From assembly GCA_914767715.1 (NCBI GenBank), contig OU612071.1:4962001-5026000 (forward strand): a stretch of 64,000 nucleotides of DNA. The letters are read 5' to 3'. Both the position numbers and the translations under genes were made by a program. Positions within the stretch are counted from its first letter, which is position 1, and every line of letters begins with the position of its first letter. Positions 23,801 to 34,500 of this stretch are shown here, one piece after another. The DNA is from Membranipora membranacea (lineage: Eukaryota > Bryozoa > Gymnolaemata > Cheilostomatida > Membraniporidae). The notes under the pieces were generated by a model. That model saw only the letters and a list, made by a program, of their open reading frames with translations. It was not told where the DNA came from and ran no database searches.

Positions 23801-24785
23801 GAGCTCGCCCATTAACTACCGTCTACAGAAGGTAATAAACAGAACAAATCTGTTTAGTTTAATATAATTAGTATGTTGTTTATAGAAAAGTATAAACTGA
23901 TTAAGGAAACTACCTTGTCAAAACTCTCCGCCAGCCTGCTAAGATAGCGTCATCCAACGGTTCCTTTTGAGACGGGGAGATGGGACAATCGGTTGGCGTG
24001 CTTGCTGTGTAATCGGTAAAATAGGAATCCTTGGTTCAGACCGGCTTAAGAAACCTTGTAGATATATTTTTTAGGCCTCCAACACATATGTGATAACACA
24101 CCTATCATTCAAACATGTTGAATCCAGTTCAACATCGCCAACTGGGAACTAAATTACACGATAATATTTGAAGCAGAGAGAGTTATCTTCTCTCGGGTAC
24201 AGGTACTGTAATTTAACACTAGAACTTAACATGTACCCGCCCCCTTAAACTCGTGTTGTCGCACCATATTCTTTGTGATGGTACTCATGAAAACTTAATG
24301 AACTAATTCACTCTATATCCATCAGAGATCCACATACGATAGTATAATGACATCAATAAGACAGGAAAGTACACTTACATCCTTGACGTTGTCGGGTCCG
24401 TTGATGCCGGAGAGGAAGCCAGCGATACTCTTCAGTACACCGGCAGCAGCTGTGGCAGCGAGCACAGCTGTTGTCACTGCGACTCTCTTCTCCTCATCCT
24501 TCTCTGGCAGCGCAGAGCCGTAACACAGAGCAGCAGCAGCTGTCAGAAATATTACAATCAGAGATTACACATCGCTATGTGAATTAATTTATATAAATAT
24601 TAGCTTGTATTTTTGGTCATCTGGGGAAACAATTCCAAATTGACAGTATCCACTTGCCCTTCAGCTTGTCGATCACAGTCGACAGTCGTAATTAAGGTGA
24701 CATTATCATCTAATGACAAGACAATGAAATAGAAGGAAATAGAACACATACCCACTGTAAAGGCGAGAATAGCAGTAAGCCTCAT
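20826..24785 (-). CDS. Small secreted ShKT-domain protein
   Basis: Exons: 24752-24785, 24379-24539, 23709-23822, 21857-21972, 20826-20859, together 153 codons including stop (152 aa), all phases agreeing. The N-terminus (MRLTAILAFTV then an alanine/leucine stretch ending about GSA, residue 20) is a clear signal peptide. A middle region of about 85 residues has two cysteines and matches nothing I know. The last ~45 residues form a ShKT (ShK-like, six-cysteine) domain: spacing C-x7-C-x8-C-x13-C-x3-C-x2-C, with the typical M three residues before the fourth cysteine (M-x3-C-x3-C-x2-C). ShKT domains occur in venom peptides but far more often in secreted enzymes and small non-toxic proteins, so no toxin role is claimed. 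Exon 4 requires the second AG of a TATAGAG acceptor; the first AG would break frame. The terminal exon is tiny but supplies the sixth cysteine at the expected spacing. Confidence 0.8.
21200..21856 (-). repeat. Array of GTAAGTAT-containing repeats after the ShKT-gene exon-4 donor
   Basis: Starting at the true donor (21851-21856) and running 650 bases into the intron, the minus strand has about a dozen further GTAAGTAT sites separated by TCTATATAT-like spacers. Inside the array a 142-bp higher-order unit is repeated (starting at 21250 and 21392, with a partial third from 21534). Confidence 0.88.
22328..22533. mobile_element. TIR element (MITE), copy B, decayed
   Basis: Contains the family core (agagtcaatttagtacgagt...aacatgtacccacccct...) and a degraded right end, acatgatcattgtg, corresponding to catcagtgtg in copy A. 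It lies in the long third intron of the ShKT gene. Confidence 0.65.
22540..22925. repeat. Approximately 76-bp tandem repeat, five copies
   Basis: Units contain gctgaattctagccctaggtcctaggatattatgacttactaggggtgaggtgacaggtttagattaaatcaccc with 10-20% divergence. On the minus strand each unit carries CTA followed by GTAAGTC, a splice-donor-like string. The array immediately follows MITE copy B. Confidence 0.88.
23553..23647 (-). repeat. tRNA-derived SINE head
   Basis: On the minus strand it reads GTAGGAGGTAGCTCAGTTGG (A box) and GGGTTTGAATCCCGC (B box), the best-preserved tRNA-like head in the window. The CCA end and complete acceptor stem are absent. It lies about 55 bases into the third intron of the ShKT gene, separated from the donor by AT-rich repeat. 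Confidence 0.8.
24205..24361. mobile_element. TIR element (MITE), copy C, truncated
   Basis: Shares the core aacatgtacccgccccc...gatggtactcatg...taattcactctatatccatcagag with the other copies; its right end (atgacatcaataag) is degenerate and stops about 12 bases from the donor of ShKT-gene exon 2 (24373-24378). Confidence 0.75.
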
Positions 24786-27700
24786 CTTCTTGTACTCAGC
24801 TGTGCAGTCGAGCTAACAGTAGAATGGTTGAAATGAAATATGTTTCCGGAGCACTTCATATTGACATATAACATTGCGGGAACAAGCAGCTGGCTAAGAA
24901 GGGAATGGGTGTAACATAGATCCGCTACATACTAAGCTTATACATAACAGGCCCGTAGATTAAGGGGAGGAAGGGAGAGTGAGTGATTGTTTATTTGTCA
25001 TTCAAATACATGTATGTTGCAAAATTTGTTGTTTAAATACACTGCCGTTCAGATAGAGCATAGAAAAAAAAAGTACGTTAGAAAAGGTGACATCTCATTG
25101 CGGATTGGGTTTAAATAATATTATTAAGGGATAAAATCATGGTGCCTCCCTCCCTTAGAAAGCTAAATAAGGTAGCCTAAAAACCAATTAATTGATTAAT
25201 TCATGCCAAAAACAGCTCCTTTGGAATCTCCTTTTGTTATTAATGAAACCGTAATAGCTTTGGGGGGGTTGCAGCACCCCCCTAGTGATGTTTTGGAACT
25301 GCCCCATTTCCTCCTAACTACAGCCCTGCCTAACATTGACGTCAATGGAGTCGACGCACAGAACTGTGCATCGATAATCAGAGATTGTGAGAATTCTCAG
25401 CTGGCATTTCATCATAGTGATTGACAACTAAATTTTGTGGGCCTCTGATTGGTTGATGAATGTGGAGCCAATCCAATCAGCCAATAACAGCACATACATT
25501 GGATAACACATTTCACAGAACTAAACTCCAAACCGATACAACTGGGGCCAAACCACTTACTTTAGGGCTAACAGGATCAAACTTGAGCAACTTTGTTTTT
25601 GAGTTGCTCCCTCTTGATGGATTATAACCTAGGCCACTCCACCTGAATATGTGAGTGAGTGGGACCTGGTGGGAACTGACTCTGAGCTCCCTCAACAAAA
25701 TATGGAGAGGGAACCTTTAGAACACAGCTCCCATGGGATTCTATTCAAAAACAGTATCAAGTTGTGTTTTTTGACCAGATAGCAATCATATTATTACAGA
25801 TCCATATTTCTGCATAAATTGATAAAGAAATTGCAAAAATTTCTCAAAATGATTTTCAACTCAGAGAGTAGAGTACCCACAAAGAAAAAAGTCCACTTAA
25901 ACCAATGTGTGAAAGTTGTTGGTCCCTTTCACCAATAGCTTACCAATAGAATGAGAGCAATTTATGCAGGAAAATTTGGTGATCACAAGAATCAAGGACC
26001 AGATTTGTCCCAATGTAATTTGATAAATATGCATACTTTCAGCTACTCTGATCTATCAGGATGTGCCATATTTTGTTTGTTGTTGAGCCAAGAATGGGTG
26101 AAAAAATAAGTGGTTCACTACACTAGAACAAGGTGATCCATGGTTTGACCCATTTTGACCGAGTTCGAAAGCAAATGCACGGAAGAGACAATTTCAGTCT
26201 CCTATAGGTTCAAATACTGTTCCTAGAAAATGCAATAGTCTCATATTGCTGTGGTTGAGATGATCAGCAAAACCTTCATGTTGATGATTGTAAGAAATGT
26301 TCAAGCTGTTGATAACCGATCAAAATTTTTTACCAGGCTCCACTATGTAGCCTCAAAATTTCACAGTATGATTTCAAGCTTCTCACAGGCAGGTGCGGTA
26401 CATATATGATATGTGTGATACAGGGGCTGGCTGACCATCATTTTAGATTTATTTACCACTGTCCACTATGGATAATAAATAGGCTATGGCTACAGCAGAT
26501 CTTCTCAGCTCTTTTTTTTATACATTGCCCCCTCCCCCTAGATCACTGAATAAGTAGTAGGCAGCCCACTGTATGTATAGTTAGAAAATATTTTCTTCTG
26601 TTTCAGTAGCTGGCTAGATAGACAAATGCGGGTTTTGTTTTTAGAAGTTGGATCTTTGGGTAACCAGGCACATAGCTGAGCTGCAAAATATACCGATTCC
26701 TTGTATAACTAAACAAGCAAAGCACGATATCTACAAAAAGATTCATCTGCTGGTTGCTTAGCCTGTCTGTTCCCCCTCTCGATGCTTGTCAAGACAGGCT
26801 ACTGCCTGCCATGCTATTGCAGGAAGTTGCACTTTAAAGACATCTCTTCATTTAAAGTTCAGATCCCATAATGCAACTTTCTTGTACTGTCCTGAAAGTA
26901 GTTGAGGCCAAATTTGACTTGATTTATTAAGGGAAACACATATTTATTCAATATAAGTGACAAAGAGATATTGAATTCTGCAAAATTGCAATTCCACTTA
27001 TCATTGACCTTGAGTTTACAAACTGCATCAAATTTTACAGCATGTCGTGGTTAATTCAAATTTTTTAATAGACAGCAAAAATTGAAAACACCAAGCTCAA
27101 AATCTGGTTCAAAGTTGCTCGAGCACTCTGGAATGCATAGAGATGAATACACCATTGCTACTACTCAATGCAATGTCGTAAAATTGCCACCTATTATATG
27201 CTAATGGTCCATATAGTATCCTGTTTAAGTTTTATTATCATAAAGTCTATGTGAAAAAATTGCATTTTGTGAGTGATGTTAAAATTCCACATTCAGTAGA
27301 TAAAAGATAAGTTATAATGAGATGAAGCGGTTCATGCATTCACAATTAAACAATTTTTCCCATTTCAAGTATAGCAAGCAGTGTAAAAAGCCTCCTAACA
27401 ACTCTAATCTTAGCCTATACCAAACATGATATATTTTAACCTTTACTTTACATGTATGCAGATATCTGCCTTACTTGTGTTAATTCTTGATAACCATCTC
27501 ATATATGGCAGAAGTAATGACTTCTGAGGTTATAATTTTTATCATGGTTCTAGGAATAGGCACAATATTGTCAATATACAACTCCCATGGTCTGTATGCT
27601 CCCATTAACTACACGTAGCACATCGTAATTACTAAATTGCATCAAATGAGAAGACAACTCAGCATTTCTGTTGAGTTGCGACATTTGCGACGTTAGTGGG

Positions 27701-27970
27701 TTCGAGCCTTTGCAACATTTAAGAAATTGCGACGTTTGTGGGTTTGCGCTGCTTAAAAAACCCCTCGTTGCAACGTTTATGGGATTGCAACGTTTTTGGG
27801 TTCAACACCCCTCCCCACTCAAGCCCCGTACTAGTGGCTCCCCCGACCCATTCAGGTAGCCCTATTTAAGTGTTAGGGTAATTTGCAGATTTAGGATGAT
27901 GTTGGCAGCTTCGAAAAAGCATGACACAACATCTGCGATTAGATGAGTGTTTTAATTAATTTTAAGGACA
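24786..27970. other. Intergenic between the ShKT gene and CASC3
   Basis: No supported coding sequence. Contains CCAAT-family remnants at 25437-25505 (tctgattggttgatg, ccaatcagccaata) and low-complexity DNA. Plus-strand open frames at 25203 and 27671 have no recognisable domain. The promoter of the ShKT gene should lie just above 24785, but I see only a weak TTATATG near 24865. Confidence 0.5.
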
Positions 27971-27976
27971 TTTATT
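27971..27976 (-). terminator. Candidate CASC3 polyadenylation signal
   Basis: AATAAA on the minus strand about 550 bases after the CASC3 stop codon. It is the first exact hexamer found, but is rather distant, so the 3' UTR end is uncertain. Confidence 0.35.
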
Positions 27977-28528
27977 CTTATATCAGTATTAACTTGTATG
28001 AATCAAATTTCAAAAATGAGTTTAATGTAATGGATAAGAATATCTGAGTTACACATTATTCAGAGGCTCATCTGGCCATGTGATAATAAACAATATACTT
28101 TACATACAAGTAACCAAAGGGAATTTCAATAATAGCTTGGGTGCCATAGCGGCTCAATAGGGTCAACCGCTAATGCCTCGATCAAAATATGTTTGGATCT
28201 CGAGCTAGATAATTAAGTAAACTATACTTATGGAGCAACTTAAGATGAGGCAGGCCGAAATCACTAAGCAAAACGATATCATAACATAATCTGTTCGAGT
28301 CTTGTAAAAATAAGATTAATGGTGCGTGAAACTATGAGAGGAAAACAACAAACAGTAAATTTTATGCGACATTGGCAATAATGGGTGGCTAAGTTTCCCT
28401 CCCCTTACACTTGTAACTCAACAATAACAGAACTCGGGCTAGTTTGGAACAAAGCTATGTTCACATTGAGGGAGCTCCAACCGATGATATGACCTATCAT
28501 GTTAAGTTCATAGTTCAGACAGAATACT

Positions 28529-31500
28529 TTAAACTTCCGTGTCGGCAGCTTGAGGCTCTGTAACCTGATTGGCCAGTTTTTCTGTGGGCGGAGCATCGCC
28601 TGCTTCATCTACTTTATCTGTTGTTGACCCTACGACCTCTGCAGATTCGGTCTCTCCGGCCTTAGTGGGTCCGTCTCCATCACCGAGCTGTTAACAAACA
28701 AAATCACAAATATGTCACATTATAGAAGCATTCTTAAGACAGTATCGGCTACCTCGAGTCTCTACAAAAATGCGGTGTTGGCCTCCTCAGGGCCGTGGTT
28801 TAGAAAAAATGATAGGAGAGGCAAATGTACGAGGCAAGTACAAAGCATCAACAGTAATCTCCTCACCGAGCAATTTAAGGCATATAAAAAACAAATGGAA
28901 ATCACAGAGGAGCTGAATCTGACATGGATCATTCAACTACAGTGTTTTAGGCCATTGTATTAAGCTCTCTAGGGGAGGCAGTGCCTCCCTACCTCCCTAA
29001 AACTACAGGCCTGCTCCTGCGGATACGCTTCTTCTCGAGGGTATTAAACTTCACCCCACATTGCTTTAATGGTTCATGTTTCCTTGAAAGACAAAGGATA
29101 TTTCCGTCTGCTAGGAGAAGCTAACTCACTCAGTGTACGAGGGGTCCTAGGATTGTATTTTAAAGTGCCATGATTGATTCCTGTTAAAGTTTGCTCAACA
29201 AACTCACAAGTTTTAGGACTCAAAAGCAGTCAAAGCATCATTCCAAGATCTAGGTAGGCTTACCATTGCATCACCGCCCTTATGTTGTATATTACTCTCT
29301 GATTTCTCCAAGTCTTCTGATATACTTTCTTGATTACTTTCTATATGAGAAGCCTCTGCCTCTGATGTTACACCAACTTCAGTAGACAGCTAAAATTAGA
29401 TGTAGGCTATCCAGTTGAAAAAGTGAAAACACAAGCAAGAGATAGCCTAACCTGCTGCACAGGGCACACAGAAAACACTTTTTGAAAAAGTGTCTTTTAT
29501 TTTATATACACATGCATTTATCATCAGCTGACGTTTTGTGGATAATAACAACAGCATTACATGGGGCAACACTAGCCTTGTCACCCGGCCACGGTTTTCG
29601 TTTTTTTGCTTTTTTGGGTGGCCTTGTATTTCTCGGTATAGTATCGGTAGTTGTCTTCTGGGTTTTTAGCTCTAATCTACACCGCTTTGAGCTTTGACTT
29701 TTTCTCTGTTCCATAGGCAAATTAATTAACTTTGTCATTAATCATATTAAAAAAAATATAAATCAGTTGATTGCACTAAATATTGCAGTAATATTGTGAA
29801 AACATGGCTAAGTTAAAAAAATTAAAAAAAACCCATGACCATGACGATTTCAAGGTCAAGTCATGGTCATAGTCATGGGTTTTTCAAATTTTTAAATTCA
29901 AGTGTTTTAACTAAGCAAATGTCACTAATTGTGACCCAGACCAGCCAACTGGACCTGGATGGATCAACAGCCAGAATCCCGTCTCAAACAATAAAACTAT
30001 AATTAAGTCTGAATCAGATTTGAGACTGAGTTCTGATGACAAACCTTAGTAGCTGGCAGTTTTCCTTCCTCTGCTTGGGCGGCAGCTGCTTCATAGGGTT
30101 CGCTAATATTAGTAATTGTCTCCTCAGCTTGGCCTTCAGGATTCTCATCGGAAGCTATAGATTGACACGTCGTCTCGTTAGTCGAGTCATCTCTGATCTT
30201 AGTTAGCAGGTTAGATGTGGCTAGTTTACTTTTGGTGCCTAATTCTACTTCTAAAAGGTCACTGCCAGCATTCTCCTCACTGATTTGGTTGTCAGCTGAA
30301 GGTTTCTGCGATGTGATTGGTTCAGGTATAGGAGTTACACCTGCCGCGATTGGTTGATGAGATTTATTGGCCTCATCAGCTATTGGTTGATTTGACACAG
30401 TTTTCCTGTCAGTGATTGGTTTTTCAGTTTCAGTTTTATGTTTGCTGACCATATTATCATTGTTAGATACATCATGAGATTGCACGGCGTCGCTAAACTC
30501 ATCTTCATTGTCATTTTGTTGCGTATTTTCACCAAGAGAGCCAGTTTGGTCGGTTGTAGCGCTATGCTGAGCTAACTCTTCAGGAGGCGCAATGTGTTGT
30601 TCTAATGATTGCTGATTTTCTATGGCAGCTTGATTTTCTAGACTCTCTAGCTCCTCCCCTTGTTGTAAATCCTAAAAATATTCATTAAATATGTTTAAAA
30701 GAAATGATACGCAAATAATAATTTGGCAATTCAATCTGACTAGATGGAGTCAGGCGCCTCAATCTTTCTAACTTGATGTATGATATACGTAGGGCCTATA
30801 TATATCATCTGACCATTGCTGTCTCAAACTTGCTTCCACAACAGATTGATCAAAAATATATCATCAATCATGATGGAAGCTCAACCCCTCCAAGATAAAG
30901 TGCTCCTCCTCTGCTGGCGTCGCCGGTAGTGACATTCCATTTTCAACCACATTCAAACCAGTTGTGTCAGGATTTTGGGCGTTGCTGGGACGCCACTATC
31001 GACGACCCAGGGAGGGGTTCAGCCCAATAAACTTAGCTCAACCCAAACTACATTGGAATTTTACAAAGAAAAGTTGAGATTCACTCTTGTGACAAAAGTA
31101 CTTTTACTTTGAAGGTGCATTTACACTGCTGATTGTTCTGTCACATTTTGAGAGAGTTTGGTGACAAGTGAGATTTCCCTACTATATAAACTATTATCGG
31201 GAGCAACGAAAAATATGCGTCTTGTATCGCTGCACAAAAACACGGAGTGTTGGTTGCTCCAAATGAGAGCAAGAAAAGTCTGAAGGACAAATGTTCAGTG
31301 AGTTTTAGAGACACTAGCTCACCTCGGGGTTGACAATCGGTATGACATTCTTGACTCTCGGCTGAGCCGTACCTGAGCTACCGCTCTGTGCTTGTGTATC
31401 AAAGTACACAGGGCCGGGTTTAGGAGCTGGAGGGGTGGCAGCTGTCCCTGGCTGTGTGGGGTAGAACGTAGCTCCCTCTCTTGCTGGTGACTGGTAGTAC

Positions 31501-34500
31501 ACAGCGCCCCCTATTGGTACTCCTGGCTCGTTAGCGGGAGCAGTGGGCGGTATTACCTTGGTTAGGAAAACAAAGGAATTTTAAAATATGCCAATACCTT
31601 TGTATCTGGTAAAAGCAGTCATATAAGCCTTTCAAGACGCTCAATACAAACTGTCACCTTACTTATTTGATTTTTAAGGCTTTGGAATTAAATCTAAAGG
31701 TATACCAAATACTTGCAATAAATTATTGAGTAACAGGTTTTACTCGTTGCCAGACAGAAAGGCGTTGCCTCATCAATATCAGTGAGCAGACAATTCTTAG
31801 CCATAGATAACTCAGTACAGTGACAACAAGGAATATATACATGTATGTCCCAAACTCCCTGGTGCACATGACTCGACATCACTAGAAGAGATTTGGCAGC
31901 ACCTTAGCCTTGTTAAAACTTGTGTCATCAAATTGATGTTTAACTACTATCATCTTGTCTATAAGCAATGGTTAATTCCATCAGATGACGGAGTTCCAAG
32001 GATCACTAAAGTTTTGAAACGGCTATATTAATTCAGCTCATTGTTGTCACATAAAACTTGATTTGAGACTTATCAAGGGTAAAAGTGTTTGGTTTACCTG
32101 CGGTACAGGTACTTGAGGTCTCGGTGCATACTGCTGTGTGGACACCATAGCCTGACCTTGAATTCCACCAGGTGTCGGCTGCATGGCAGGGCCAACGTAG
32201 GGAACAACATTTGGTACAACAGCTCCCTGCATTATATTGGGAGCCCCGGGGCCCATCAGAGGAACTAAAAGTAGCGAAAGATATGTGTTATATTATATTA
32301 TATTACTAAGCAGTCCAAAATTTGAGTAACTTTGACACCAAGTAGAGTTGCATAACACCCATCTGGTCTAAATCTGCATATAAAATATCAACATTTCACA
32401 GGAGAAGTTAGCAGTTTGACTAACATAAAATTCGAAGCAATCAGACTAATCTCACAGCTGGCACTTGACAGATCATGGACTGAGTGATCTCACCTTGCAT
32501 ATTCTGTTGTAGGGGCTGCTGTATATTAGCAGGGTGGGGCGGCTGTGACATGACAGGACCGGCAGGTATAGGCTGTGACATGACAGGTGCTCTCTGCACT
32601 GCTGGAGGCGGGGCACCTGCTACTGTGGCTCCGCCTATAAAAGCCTGAGGAGCCATCATGGGTGGCCCTGTCGAGACAGGAGGGATGAACATCTGGGCTG
32701 GCCCAACTGTAATATACATACTGATCGGTTGATATCATATTGCATTCAGTATCATTGCTGATAACATGGAATGCTGAAATAAAAAATAAAACGATCAGCC
32801 TTTAGTGTACACAAAAGTCGATTTGATTACCTGATATTGTTACCCTTAATGACTGGATACAAGACTAGTTTAACAGAGAATGAATGGGTTAAGGGAAGAC
32901 AATTTGATGGGTGTTATTCTTAATATTAGATCAAGTTTAATACAATCCGCCTGCATTTCAGGTAGTCTGCAATCGACGGGTGAGCCGACACCAGCAGCTC
33001 CTTGGGGGAAGGGGGTGCAACTCCTAATGCATGCAAATTTGGTTTAAAACCTTATGATGATAAGTTGATGTACAGTATTCACTATTGAAGTGTGCTATTA
33101 TCAGTCATAGCATCCATATACTCTTTAGTTCACCTGGTAATCTTATAGAGACCTGAGCATCATCAACTCATTCATTATTGTTGGAATGTTATTTGACAGG
33201 ACAACTCACACTGATGAAGTTATATACTGCATGTAAATCTCTGATCGTAAGAGTGAATTAATTCAAGGAATTCGGTGTGACGGCGTGTATAAGTTCACTA
33301 ATTAGGGGCAGGTACATGTTAGGGACTCGTAATAAATCAACTCTAACAACCAGATATACTCAAGATAATAGTTTGGTCTTCATGTCATTTGAGAGGACAA
33401 CTCCCAACTGAGTATAATATACATTTATCCACTAACCTGGTGGGACGTTACCACCTGGAGGTGTTACAAACTGCATATTCTGCTGCTGAACATTATGAGG
33501 AGCCTGGACTGCCGACTGAACAACTGGAGCTGGTACACCAGCGGGATGAGGCATATATGTAATGGGATTAGCCGCTGGCACTGTCAAAATAAAGTATGAT
33601 ATTGTAAATTATATCAGCGAATTAGCGATACGTCCCCTGCTTTGCAGAAGTTTTGTTTTTCACAATTCAGTATGGTCAACTTAATACATAGCAGGAGTTG
33701 GCAAAAATACTAAAACAAAATAATGTGATTTTATTTTGATCTTCTAATAGATATAAGAGCTGAACGTGTGACCACCCCTATTTTGGAATACGACGCCATA
33801 TTCATTCTGAAGATACTAAGGCCACAACTGAAGATGCATGGACCAGCAGTAATAGATACACACATCAGCGTAATACAGACAACCAACTATAGTTATACAC
33901 AGATGGATGGTGCACATGGACATTCATGAAGTTTGTAGAATAGCTCAAGATTAATTTTCTAAGCTATCTCCATCATTACCATGAAAGCTATTATCACAAC
34001 AGCCATTACTTTCATCAGAATGAGAAAACGTTGCATTGTGACAAGTCATGTGACCTGCAGGGAGCCATCAAAACAAGCAAAAAAACACAAAAATTGAGAG
34101 GATCATTTTCACTACAGAATACACCTGTCTGATATTTACTACAGAATACACCTGACTGATATTTACTACAGAATACACCTGACTGATATTTACTACAGAA
34201 TACACCTGACTGATATTTACTACAGAATACACCCGTTTGATATTTACTACAGAATACACCCGTCTGATATTTACTGCAGATTAGCCCTGTCTGATGTTAA
34301 CTACTCTACTCACGAGCAGACTGACGCTGTGACGAGTAACGTTTAGGTTTACTTCCATCCTGATTGGCTGACTGAGCAGCTGTACCTACTATAGGCTCTA
34401 CCTGCACAGTGGACTTCGGCTGAACTTCTGAAAACAAGAAAGAGAGAGAAAATATTTTGATAAGTTGCGTCACAACCATTCCGTTGCTTTATGTCTCCCG

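Noticed and set aside
25203-25424. 73-codon plus-strand ORF in the ShKT-CASC3 intergenic region
   Set aside because: No recognisable domain, no start context or splice signals; composition not clearly coding.
34068-34259. Minus-strand ORF with 'YSVVNISQV' repeats
   Set aside because: Translation of the 27-bp (three-fold divisible) intronic minisatellite, not a gene.
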